DNA from: Candidatus Villigracilis proximus
GTDB lineage: Bacteria > Chloroflexota > Anaerolineae > Anaerolineales > Villigracilaceae
Assembly: GCA_016715195.1 (NCBI GenBank)
Contig: JADKBB010000039.1
Span: forward strand, 1-15,371
Length of the DNA stretch: 15,371 nt
Reading direction: 5' to 3'
Made by a program: the position numbers and the translations under genes. Within the stretch, counting starts at the first letter, position 1. Each line of letters begins with the position of its first letter. A model generated the notes under the pieces. It saw nothing but the letters and a program-made list of their open reading frames with translations. It was not told where the DNA came from and ran no database searches. Shown here piece by piece: positions 6,562 to 14,214 of this stretch.

Positions 6562-7698
6562 ATGAAAAGAATCACAACGCTATTTTTTATTTTCTATATC
6601 CTATCATCCACACCACAAGCTGCATATGCACAGGAGCCGACTCCGTTTGCAGAGCCCGATAGCGGCGGTGTGATATGCGAGCCGGGTATTTATTTGGCGG
6701 CCCCGGATGATTGCCTGCCCTGGGGGCCTTCTTCCTATTAGACCGACCTCGCACGCCTTGGCATTACAGTTCCCCCACGCCCCCTGCCCGCTTCAAAACC
6801 CGACCTAAGCCTGACTCAGCTTCCATATAGTTACTTCCACCTTGACGATGATTATGTGCCAATTTACAGCAGCGCAGGTGAAAAGGGGGCCGGTGGACAA
6901 CAGTTTCCGCCTGGCTTTGTTTATATTTCATATATTGATCGCGTAGACCTAAACGGCGTCTACTATCTCATGCAAAATGGCGGATGGGTACCCGGCAAAG
7001 GGGCGCGTGTTGGTGAAATATCAAATTTTCAAGGACTTGAATTTTCTGCAACACCGCGTACATCTTTCGGTTGGACTTTTGAGCAGATTCCAGTATTACA
7101 AGCTCCCGGCTATGGCGCAAGCGAAACCGGACAGCAAATATATCCATTTGAAACCGTCAGTATTTATGATGCGCAAATTGTTGACAATGAAGAATGGTAT
7201 CTGATTGGTCCCAACCAATGGCTGGAAGGCCGCAAAGTAGCACGTGTCATCATAAATACAGCAATACCAGCGGGCGTCACTACCAATCGCTGGATCGATG
7301 TTGATCTTGCCGAACAAACTCTTGCAGTGTATGAAAACAATCAGCTTGTTTTTGCAACTGTCATCGCCAGTGGACTCGAACCGTTCTGGACGCGCCCCGG
7401 GGTCTTTCAGATCTATCAGAAAAAAGAAACCGAGACGATGCGCAATAACGATCCCTCTGATTTTTATTATCTCGATAACGTACCATGGACAATGTATTTT
7501 GATGGCGCGCGCGCATTACACGGCGCCTACTGGCGCACACGTTTTGGTTATCCTCAATCGCATGGATGTATAAATTTATCTGTAGGTGATTCACATTGGA
7601 TTTTTAATTGGGCAGTTGAAGGGGATTGGGTATATATACATGACCGTACTGGAAAGACGCCGACAGATCCAGCACTTTACACTGGTGGTGCGTATTGA
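6562..7698 (+). CDS. Secreted L,D-transpeptidase (YkuD domain) with an in-frame TAG
   Basis: One continuous frame runs from the ATG at 6562 to 7698, broken only by TAG at 6739-6741 (codon 60). Before it lies a signal peptide (MKRITTLFF to the AYAQ cleavage region) and a Cys/Pro-rich start. After it the protein continues with TDLARLGIT, PPRPLPASKPD, SH3-like segments, and a YkuD domain. The catalytic motif is SHGCINLS, with Cys at codon 336 and an upstream His in LHGAYWRT. L,D-transpeptidases build 3-3 peptidoglycan cross-links or attach proteins to the wall, outside the membrane. The reading frame is conserved on both sides of TAG, and a T-to-A change from TTG (Leu) would explain it. Without readthrough the catalytic part could only start at a later codon such as GTG 6856, which lacks a signal peptide. 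Possible causes are nonsense mutation, suppression or sequencing error. Confidence 0.88.
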
Positions 7699-7723
7699 CA
7701 TTACTGTATCACCATGATAAACT
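7695..7723 (+). promoter_or_regulatory. Promoter of the tRNA-Asp gene
   Basis: TTGACA (7695-7700) overlaps the L,D-transpeptidase stop codon and is followed, after 17 bp, by TAAACT (7718-7723). The predicted start near 7730 lies just ahead of the tRNA 5' end at 7742. Confidence 0.65.
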
Positions 7724-7741
7724 ATCGACCGCTCAGCAATT

Positions 7742-7800
7742 GGTCCCGTGGTGTAGTGGCTAACATGCGGCCCTGTCAAGGCCGAGATCGCGGGTTCGAA
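7742..7800 (+). tRNA. tRNA-Asp (GTC), 5' part only; 3' end missing at this site
   Basis: Every element up to the T-loop is present: acceptor 5' strand GGTCCCG (7742-7748), D-stem GTGT/ACAT with loop AGTGGCTA, anticodon stem CGGCC/GGCCG around loop CTGTCAA (anticodon GTC at 7775-7777), variable AGATC, T-stem 5' strand GCGGG (7790-7794) and TTCGAA. After 7800 the expected CCCGT and acceptor strand CGGGACC do not follow; unrelated sequence begins. The missing 3' part is found at 13880-13903. As it stands, this locus cannot make a normal tRNA. Confidence 0.85.
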
Positions 7801-7964
7801 GTAGCCAGCACAGGCTGCGGGGTTGAGATCGGCAAGGCAAAGAGAAGATCAATGATATGGATGTAACCTCAATCGGTCTGATAGTCTGAAAGAGTAGGGG
7901 AGGATATTTTGCGTGTAGTCAATTGGCGCTCTGTGGAGAAGGGGATAAAAGAGGGAGGAAAAAG

Positions 7965-8093
7965 ATGAAACGAACCCGCTATTGTAGCCCTGCAAAATTC
8001 AATTTGACTGTCAAAATAAAAACAATTTCAGAAAGGGGAGTCGTTTATCAGATGACTCTCCTTTTTGATTTAATACACTGCAACATCAAATAA
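7965..8093 (+). CDS. Possible 42-residue small ORF with a strong ribosome-binding site
   Basis: The ATG at 7965 is preceded by GGGAGGA with an optimal spacer and opens a frame of 42 codons (MKRTRYCSPAKFNLTV, basic) ending at TAA 8091-8093. No family is recognised. Against it: the frame runs through the rho-independent terminator at 8033-8069, so a terminated transcript would lack the stop codon. The Shine-Dalgarno-like sequence may be chance in a purine-rich stretch. The rest of 7801-8030 shows no recognisable gene or RNA family. Confidence 0.25.
   Translation: MKRTRYCSPAKFNLTVKIKTISERGVVYQMTLLFDLIHCNIK
8033..8069 (+). terminator. Rho-independent terminator downstream of the tRNA-Asp 5' part
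   Basis: AAAGGGGAGTC pairs with GACTCTCCTTT (one G-T pair) around an 11-nt loop and ends in a T run. It would end transcription started at the tRNA-Asp promoter before the subtilase gene. Confidence 0.7.
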
Positions 8094-8112
8094 GAAACGT
8101 GATTTTTGTCCA

Positions 8113-8141
8113 TTGACTTAATATAATTGGAGTCCGATAAT
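8113..8141 (+). promoter_or_regulatory. Promoter of the subtilase gene
   Basis: TTGACT (8113-8118), a 17-bp spacer and GATAAT (8136-8141) make a near-consensus sigma-70 promoter. The transcript would start near 8148, giving a leader of about 100 nt to the AGGAGG at 8239-8244. Confidence 0.7.
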
Positions 8142-8250
8142 ACTTTAACTTAGTGTGGGACATATTTCCCTGCCCTTTATTTTGGGTGGGTGAGTTAACG
8201 CAGGCCTGCCAAAAATAATATTAGACAGTCGCTGCACTAGGAGGAACTTT

Positions 8251-11200
8251 ATGCGTAAAACAAAATTGACCTCGGCACTAACAACTGCATTTCTGTTGGC
8301 TTTGTTCGTTTTTACAAATGCCCAACCGGTTAGCTCCAAGCCGGTTGACTCTTCGGCGGCTCAGAGTGCCCCATATCCATATGTTCCTGATGTCATCCTG
8401 TTGGAGGTTCAGGCAGGGATTACGCTGGATGCCAGCCCACAGGCGGCGCCTGTAGCGCCAAATAATTCTGGCATACCTACGCTCAACGCCACCCTAGGTT
8501 CACTGGTAATGATCTCAGCCGAGCCACTCTTTCAATCTATACAGGCGCGTAAGGTCTCAGGCCAAAATGATTTGACAAGGTTTTATCGCGTTCAACTGGG
8601 GTCTGGTGCAGACGTTCCCGGTGCGGCAAAAACATTGGCCGCGCTGCCTGAGGTAACCTCTGCCGAACCTGATTACATCGCTTTCCCCGCTGAAGTTCCT
8701 GCTTCTGAGTATGTGCCTTCCTCTATATATTCTACAACTCCACTCACAATTAATGATCCACTTTATGCCGAGCAATGGGGGCTGACCAAGATCAACATCG
8801 AAGGCGGATGGAGCAGCACAGTAGGGTCTCCAACTGTTTCGATTGCCATCGTGGATTCAGGCATTGACCTGACGCATGTTGATCTGGCTGGCAATTTATG
8901 GATCAACCCGGGTGAAATCGCCAACAATGGATTGGATGATGACAGCAATGGTTTTATCGATGATGTAAATGGCTGGAACTTCGTTTCGGGTAACAAGGAT
9001 ATCGCTGACGATAACGGACATGGCACACTGGTGACCGGTGTGGCCGCTGCGGTTGGCGGAAATGCGCAGGGCATTGTGGGTGCCTGCCCGCAGTGCAGTA
9101 TTATGACGGTTAAGGTTATGCAAGCCTCGGGGACGGCTAATTACTCGGATGTTGCGGCGGGAATTTTATACGCGGCACAAAAAGGTGCCAAGGTCATCAA
9201 CTTATCGCTGGGCGGATATGCCAATTCCAATATTCTTAAAAATGCAATTGACACCGCGGCTAATACCTATGGCGCAGTGATCGTGGCGGGCGCGGGCAAT
9301 GACAATCTGACGACTGCTTTCTATCCCGCTGCATATGACAATGTGCTGGCGGTAGCTGGCACACAGAATGACGATACCAAAGCGGCGACTTCGAACTATG
9401 CCAGTTGGGTGGATGTATCAGCCCCGGGGGCGGTCATCAAAACTACAGCCTTGGGCGGCGGTTGGGTGGATCAATCGGGGACTTCGTTTGCGGCGCCCTT
9501 TGCCTCAGGGTTGGCGGGTCTCCTTAGGACGCTGCACCCAGATTGGGGTCAGGCCACGATCCGTTCGCAAATCGTTCACACGGCAGATAATATTAATGGA
9601 GTTAATCCCACTTATATTGGGATGCTGGGCAGCGGACGTATCAACGCGGGCGGAGCGATGCAGACGCCGCATCCTGTTTTGCGGGTGGCTGAATATTCGG
9701 TCAATGGTCTGACGAGCGGGCGGCCTATTTTGGGCGCGTCCTCCAGTATGATCGTTACGCTCAACAACGATTGGTGGGATTCTCCCAATGTGACAGGCAC
9801 GCTCTCGACCACAGACCCGCATGTTTCCATCACGAATGGCAGCGCCAGTTTCGGCACGATCCCCGCTGGAACATCCAGCGCGGGTGCAACGGCTTTCACT
9901 TTTTCTGTGAATGCTTTGGCAGGGTACAACCATCCGATTTCCTTTAGCTTGAATGTGGCCGATACCAATGGGTATGCAACCACGCTCAACTTCACAGTGA
10001 ACACTGAGACCGGGGTGACGAATAAATCCGGGACGATTACAGCGGATGAAACATGGACAAGTGACCAAACCTATTTGATCACCAATAATGTTGGCGTAGC
10101 GGAAAATGTGACGCTGACCATTCAGCCCGGCACGACTGTTAAATTTAATGGCAACTACTATCTAAATATCGGCGGGACACTGATCGCAGATGGCACACTC
10201 AGTCAGCCGATCCATTTCAAATCCAACACGGGCGGAACCTGGGAGAAGATCAATTTTGAAGATATAAGTGCAGATGCCGTGGCAGACGGGAGCGGTAATT
10301 ACACATCGGGCTCCATTCTGCGTTATGTAAATATGGAGGGTGCCAGCGCGGGAATCACCTGTAACTTGGCCACTCCTTATCTTTCGCACGTCACGTTGAA
10401 TAGCGGCGGAATTACTTGTTCGCTTGGGGCGACACCATTGTGGCTGATGGATAATTCCATCCCTGGTGCTGTGAGCATTACAGGTGATGGCAACGCGTAT
10501 CGCAATACGGCTTCTGGCTTGAGCATTTCAGGCGCAGGCATTGCAGAAGATAACGTGGTTCACGGGACGCTGTCTCTCGGCAGCGGCACGGCCCGGAATA
10601 CCGTCAACGGAATCACGATCGGCGGAAGCGGCGGTACGCTGGATACCAACACCATCACGGGGAACGTCAACCTCGGCGACTCATACACCGTGAGCGGCAA
10701 CACGATCACCGGAAGCCTTACGACCGGCAACGGCGCAAGCGTGGATCACAACACGGTTTCAAATGGAATCACAGTTGGAAGTACGGCCACGGTGACCTGG
10801 AACAATGTGGAAAATTCCAACGGTACAGGTCTGACTGCCGGAAGCGGTTTAACTGCACATCACAACCGCCTGATCGGAAATACAATTGGCATGGTCGCCA
10901 CCGACGGAACGATCGAGTACAACCTGATCGCCAACAACACAAGCGTAGGCTTGCAAGTGGGCGCGGCAAGGGTGCGCTACAACACATTTACCGGCAACAA
11001 AGGCAATACGATCGTGGTGCAGGGTGACACGCCGCTTGGAATAACTAGTAACAATCTGGAAGGCAACACGGGCACGTATGATCTTTACATCGACCTTAGT
11101 ATCCCCAATAGTGTTGTACCTGTCCCCGCGCAAAACAACTGGTGGGGAACAACAAACACCACTACGATTGGCGCGCGTATCTTCGATTATCTGGATGATT

Positions 11201-11448
11201 TCAATAAGGAGCAGGCAACCTTCGCGCCGATACTTACCGCACCCGACCAGACCGCTCCAGGCTACGTACGCAGTGTAACAGTTCTACCCGATACAACACT
11301 GGGAATCCAGACCGGAACTTTCCAGGTGCAATTCAGCAAGCCAATGGATACCAATTATGCACCTTCTATGGAGTTCTATAGCACGAAATTAGGAACGTGG
11401 TCTCAGTACAATACTTCCAATTCTGGATTGCCAAGTAATAATGTTTGA
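8251..11448 (+). CDS. Secreted subtilisin-like (S8) protease with beta-helix domain, N-terminal 1065 codons of a larger gene
   Basis: AGGAGG with a 6-nt spacer fixes the ATG at 8251. Residues 1-25 are a signal peptide. Residues 45-150 resemble an S8 propeptide, ending in SAEPDYIAFPA. The protease domain (about 165-460) has a complete catalytic set: D202 in AIVDSGIDLTH, H257 in NGHGTLVTG, N350 in GAGNDN, S412 in GTSFAAPFASG. After a beta-sandwich region comes a right-handed beta-helix (about 620-985) built of rungs of roughly 22 residues with NTITG-like turns. From 1009 an Ig-like domain of the SbsA type begins (FQVQFSKPMD), then changes into the first propeller repeat (WSQYNTSNSGLPSNNV). The frame ends at TGA 11446-11448, and homologous sequence continues downstream to 13622, so this is probably a premature end. 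The truncated product would be secreted but lack its SLH anchor. The substrate is unknown. Confidence 0.92.
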   Translation: MRKTKLTSALTTAFLLALFVFTNAQPVSSKPVDSSAAQSAPYPYVPDVILLEVQAGITLDASPQAAPVAPNNSGIPTLNATLGSLVMISAEPLFQSIQARKVSGQNDLTRFYRVQLGSGADVPGAAKTLAALPEVTSAEPDYIAFPAEVPASEYVPSSIYSTTPLTINDPLYAEQWGLTKINIEGGWSSTVGSPTVSIAIVDSGIDLTHVDLAGNLWINPGEIANNGLDDDSNGFIDDVNGWNFVSGNKDIADDNGHGTLVTGVAAAVGGNAQGIVGACPQCSIMTVKVMQASGTANYSDVAAGILYAAQKGAKVINLSLGGYANSNILKNAIDTAANTYGAVIVAGAGNDNLTTAFYPAAYDNVLAVAGTQNDDTKAATSNYASWVDVSAPGAVIKTTALGGGWVDQSGTSFAAPFASGLAGLLRTLHPDWGQATIRSQIVHTADNINGVNPTYIGMLGSGRINAGGAMQTPHPVLRVAEYSVNGLTSGRPILGASSSMIVTLNNDWWDSPNVTGTLSTTDPHVSITNGSASFGTIPAGTSSAGATAFTFSVNALAGYNHPISFSLNVADTNGYATTLNFTVNTETGVTNKSGTITADETWTSDQTYLITNNVGVAENVTLTIQPGTTVKFNGNYYLNIGGTLIADGTLSQPIHFKSNTGGTWEKINFEDISADAVADGSGNYTSGSILRYVNMEGASAGITCNLATPYLSHVTLNSGGITCSLGATPLWLMDNSIPGAVSITGDGNAYRNTASGLSISGAGIAEDNVVHGTLSLGSGTARNTVNGITIGGSGGTLDTNTITGNVNLGDSYTVSGNTITGSLTTGNGASVDHNTVSNGITVGSTATVTWNNVENSNGTGLTAGSGLTAHHNRLIGNTIGMVATDGTIEYNLIANNTSVGLQVGAARVRYNTFTGNKGNTIVVQGDTPLGITSNNLEGNTGTYDLYIDLSIPNSVVPVPAQNNWWGTTNTTTIGARIFDYLDDFNKEQATFAPILTAPDQTAPGYVRSVTVLPDTTLGIQTGTFQVQFSKPMDTNYAPSMEFYSTKLGTWSQYNTSNSGLPSNNV

Positions 11449-12275
11449 TATATTGCAATTGAAGGCAATGGTACAAAATGGTTCACAACAACAGCGGAGT
11501 GGCTAGTTTTGATGGCACCAATTGGAGTTATATACAACATCCAAGTTCTGATTGCCACTAACGCATTTACGCAATTGCAATTGAAAGCAATGGCACAAAA
11601 TGGTTTTTGGCACAGTGATGGCATTACCAGTCTTGATGGAACAAATTGGATTACGATACATTTCAACTGTTTCCTGGGGCAATCTACAGTTCTGCTATCG
11701 CGATTGAAAGCAATGGCACAAAATGGTTTGCCTACATCTCCTAGGCGGTGTAGCCAGTTTTGATGGAACCAACTGGCATGTTTACAACACATCCAACTCT
11801 GGATTACCAGACAATTTTCATCAATCCAATCGCAATTGAAACCAATGGCACAAAATGGTTTGGCACAATGATGGCGTTGCCAGCTTTGATGGAACAATTT
11901 GGCATGTTTACAACTCTTCCAACTCTGGATTATTCGACATAATTACATTCATCAATCGCAATAGATAAAAATGGTACAAAATGGTTTGGCACATGTAATG
12001 GCGTAGCCAGCACCGATGGAACTAATTGGCTAGTTTATACGCCATCTAACTCTGGGATGCCGACAAATTGCGGTAGGCAATTGCAATTGAAGCCAACGAA
12101 ACAAAATGGTTTGGAATCACAGGAGGTGGTGTTACCAGTTTTGATGGAATGCATTGGCACACCTATCACAATATCTAATTCTGGGATTGCCAATGATTCA
12201 TATCTGCAATATTGTTGAGCAACAACACAAAATGGTTCAGTACATCATATGGAGTGGAGTAGGTACTTTATGACG
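11395..12275 (+). repeat. About seven tandem ~126-bp propeller-type coding repeats, all frame-disrupted
   Basis: Unit starts can be placed at 11395, 11520, 11644, 11771, 11897, 12024 and 12152, spacing 124-128 bp (about 42 codons). Each encodes a version of NW.VYNTSNSGLP, then AIAIE.NGTKWFGT, then GVASFDGT, resembling the short repeats of two-component-regulator-type propellers (Reg_prop-like). The frame changes within or between nearly every unit, so no single frame crosses the array. Some units keep long correct stretches; for example frame 11955-12060 reads IAIDKNGTKWFGT, then GVASTDGTNWLVY. Seven units would suit one beta-propeller. The array lies inside the Ig-like domain of the protease. 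Confidence 0.8.
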
Positions 12276-12292
12276 GAAAGAATACCCCATTA

Positions 12293-13162
12293 TTGATAAT
12301 CAACAATGGCTGTCTTCCACTCTATATAAAGCAACCTACGATATCAACTCGGCGATTCCAAAGACACCTATCGCATCAATGTAAGCGATGGGTTCGATTC
12401 CGATGGAATGCGTATCGCTCCAATTCCAACTCCACTTTTACTGTTGATTACGCCGGTGCGATCAGCGATACGACGCCGCCCTTGCAGCCAAATGTCTCTG
12501 CCAGCGGTGACGGTGGTCTGACCAGCCTGTCTGGCAGTTGGAGCAGCAGTGACCCGCAATCGGTTATCACGCAATATCGCTACGCCATCGGCACCACTCC
12601 CGGCGGGCGCGATATCGTCGGCTGGACCTATACAAACTCCACATCCATGACGCACAACGGTTTGATCCTAACCCCCGGCCTTACGTATTACGTCTCAGCC
12701 GGAGCGCGTAACGAAGGCGGCTTATGGAGCGATAGCGGCCTTAGTAATGGAGTCATTGCCGGAGCCACTCCGCCCGTGGCATTCAATAAATCCACACCTA
12801 TTAATGGCGCTGGCAGTCAATCCACCAGTTTGACTTTGAATTGGGCTGGCAGTGCAGGGGCAACATCCTACGAATATTGCTACGACACCACAAATGACAA
12901 CGTCTGCTCAACATGGGTCAACAATGGTGCGTCCACAAGCAAGGCCTTAAGCGGGCTAAGCGCCGGCACAAGCTATTATTGGCAAGTCCGCGCGAAAAAT
13001 ATTGGGGGCGCCATTAATGCCAACACGAATACATGGTGGTCCTTTACTACGCTCAGCACTACTGCCACATTTAGTGATGTGCCCACCACTTACTGGGCAA
13101 GGCAATATATCGAACGCTTGCGCAGCGCTGGCATCACCGGTGGATGCTCCGTCACTCCTTAA
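12293..13162 (+). pseudogene. Displaced C-terminal part of the subtilase: Ig-like tail and two FN3 domains
   Basis: This region encodes the rest of the interrupted Ig-like domain: DNQQWLSSTLYKATYDI from 12295, then KDTYRINVSDGFDSDGM in a second frame from about 12360, then NSNSTFTVDYAG in a third from 12422. Two fibronectin type III domains follow in one frame: the first from DTTPP near 12468 to 12764, with YRYAIGTTPGG and YYVSAGARNEGGLWS; the second from about 12768 to 13060, with YEYCYDTTND and SYYWQVRAKN. The frame then enters the first SLH domain and stops at 13160-13162. The open frame beginning at TTG 12293 is not a true start; its first 43 codons are out of the coding frame. It is unlikely to be made as a separate protein, having no ribosome-binding site or signal peptide. 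Confidence 0.8.
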
Positions 13163-13622
13163 TTATTGTCCCGACAGCACGTGACCCGGGCGCAGATGGC
13201 GGTTTTCTTATTGAAGGTATGCATGGCTCAAGCTATACGCCGCCCGCCATGAGCGGCGATACCGGCTTTCGCTGATGTCGCCGTCGATCACTGGGCAGCC
13301 GCCTGGATCAAGCAACTCGCCGCCGAAGGCATCACCAGCGGATGCGGCGCGGAATCTATTGTCCCGATGCCACGGTCACCCGTGCCCAAATGGCGATCTT
13401 CTTATTGAAAGCCAAAAACGGCTCAAGTTACAATCCGCCCGCCGTGGGAGTCAGCACCGGCTTCACCGATGTCGCCTCCGATTACTGGGCAGCAGCTTTT
13501 ATCAAGCAGTTGCGGCTGATGGCATTACCAGCGGCTGCGGCAACGGCAATTACTGCCCAGATGCAGAGGTGACCCGCGCACAAATGGCGGTGTTTTTGGT
13601 CAAGGCGTTTAATTTGCCGTAG
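13069..13622 (+). pseudogene. Three SLH domains at the end of the subtilase locus, frameshifted
   Basis: Three S-layer homology domains can be traced across changing frames: FSDVPTTYWARQYIERL to YCPDST and VTRAQMAVFLLK; FADVAVDHWAAAWIKQL to YCPDATVTRAQMAIFLLK; FTDVASDYWAAAFIKQL to YCPDAEVTRAQMAVFLVKAF. The last ends at TAG 13620-13622. At least six frame changes are needed (near 13158, 13178, 13216, 13266, 13350 and 13512). SLH domains bind secondary cell-wall polymers and would anchor the protease to the surface. The residue pattern is well kept although the frame is not, so the breaks are recent or technical. Confidence 0.82.
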
Positions 13623-13644
13623 GAAGAAACGAGATCACTAATCT

Positions 13645-13692
13645 ATTCATCAAAAAAGACTCTGCCCAAGAGCAGAGTCTTTTTTGATGAAT
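13645..13692 (+). terminator. Strong rho-independent terminator after the SLH domains
   Basis: A perfect 21-bp stem (13645-13665 with 13672-13692) surrounds the 6-nt loop CCAAGA. The core GACTCTGC/GCAGAGTC is flanked by A6 and T6, so it can stop transcription from both sides. It lies 23 bp after the SLH stop codon. Confidence 0.9.
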
Positions 13693-13860
13693 GTTCTTAT
13701 GCTAATTGAAACGCATGCCAACAGGCGCACTCAATTCAAAAACATATCTGTGCTGGCTGGCCATTTACATCCTCTGTCAAGTCCTCTATCCATGTAAAAT
13801 GAGCCGGTCTTGATAGAAAAAATGATCTGAAAAGACTCAAATTCAACTTATTGATAGTAT

Positions 13861-13886
13861 GCGAAAATGTTACGCACCACGGGTTC
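13861..13886 (+). repeat. Direct repeat copy A, ending in the tRNA T-arm
   Basis: GTTACGCACC at 13869-13878, preceded by a GCGAAAAT-like sequence and followed by ACGGGTTC. The same arrangement recurs 120 bp downstream as GTGAAAAATA, GTTACGCACC, GCGAGTTC at 13979-14006. Confidence 0.55.
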
Positions 13887-13903
13887 TATCCCCGTCGGGA
13901 CCG
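13880..13903 (+). tRNA. tRNA-Asp 3' remnant (T-arm and acceptor 3' strand)
   Basis: CGGG (13880-13883), loop TTCTATC, CCCGT (13891-13895), acceptor CGGGACC (13896-13902) and G. The acceptor strand pairs perfectly with GGTCCCG at 7742-7748, and CCCGT with GCGGG at 7790-7794. Joining 7742-7800 to the right part would restore a complete tRNA-Asp. The heptamer CGGGTTC is present at both breakpoints (7791-7797 and 13880-13886). No CCA is encoded. Confidence 0.75.
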
Positions 13904-13912
13904 CAAAGAAAT

Positions 13913-13943
13913 AAAAAAACCGACCTAATAAGTCGGTTTTTTT
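13913..13943 (+). terminator. Terminator of the original tRNA-Asp gene
   Basis: A7 then ACCGAC-type stem (CCGAC/GTCGG) with loop CTAATAA and a T7 run, 10 bp after the tRNA 3' remnant. The position and form are those of a tRNA terminator, supporting the remnant as the true gene end. Confidence 0.8.
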
Positions 13944-13978
13944 GTTGAGTCTTTGCCAATTTAAGCTTGAAAACAGGG

Positions 13979-14006
13979 GTGAAAAATAGTTACGCACCGC
14001 GAGTTC
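13979..14006 (+). repeat. Direct repeat copy B
   Basis: GTTACGCACC at 13989-13998 with similar flanks to copy A exactly 120 bp upstream. It leads into the left arm of the T-arm-like hairpin. Confidence 0.55.
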
Positions 14007-14036
14007 GTCTATCGGGCATCTTTGTACGAACCCGCG
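13998..14036. repeat. Hairpin with tRNA T-arm-like arms
   Basis: CGCGAGTTCGT (13998-14008) pairs with ACGAACCCGCG (14026-14036) with one A-C mismatch and a 17-nt loop. The right arm, extended to 14027-14039, is an exact 13-nt inverted copy of the tRNA-Asp T-stem region at 7786-7798. Confidence 0.6.
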
Positions 14037-14214
14037 ATCACAAATCCTGCATATTAAGTAAAACCTAAACAGGTCTGAGAAAATCTATACTTTCGAAAAT
14101 CGTTTTACCCATAATTTAGAGTGAACAAACGAAACACTAGTGTAGATATTTTAGCAAAGGTATTTAGAGTACAGGAAAGATTATCCAAAAGATGGCAACT
14201 CTGTTATTCGCTGT

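Larger units (their letters stand above)
13693..14214. other. Gene-free stretch between the subtilase locus and the TPR gene
   Basis: No coding sequence is supported. It holds a tRNA-Asp 3' remnant (13880-13903), its terminator (13913-13943), two similar direct repeats (13861-13886 and 13979-14006), and a hairpin with T-arm-like arms (13998-14036). Positions 13693-13860 and 14041-14214 show nothing I can interpret. Confidence 0.6.

Noticed and set aside
6856..6858. GTG as the true start of the L,D-transpeptidase
   Set aside because: It is a Val within a continuous frame, has no ribosome-binding site, and would remove the signal peptide; the frame extends up to the TAG at 6739.
7803..7813. 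11-nt inverted match (AGCCAGCACAG) with 13748-13758, which might pair tRNA halves for trans-splicing
   Set aside because: Matches of 11 nt are expected by chance several times in a window this size, the partner lies 120 bp from the 3' tRNA part, and the duplicated CGGGTTC fits insertion better than a split tRNA.
9505..10068. 187-codon minus-strand frame within the subtilase gene
   Set aside because: Antisense to conserved protease and beta-sandwich sequence; Cys/Arg/His-rich composition typical of a shadow frame.
11395..12275. CRISPR array
   Set aside because: The repeats are long (about 126 bp), divergent and coding, with no short identical repeat or unique spacers.
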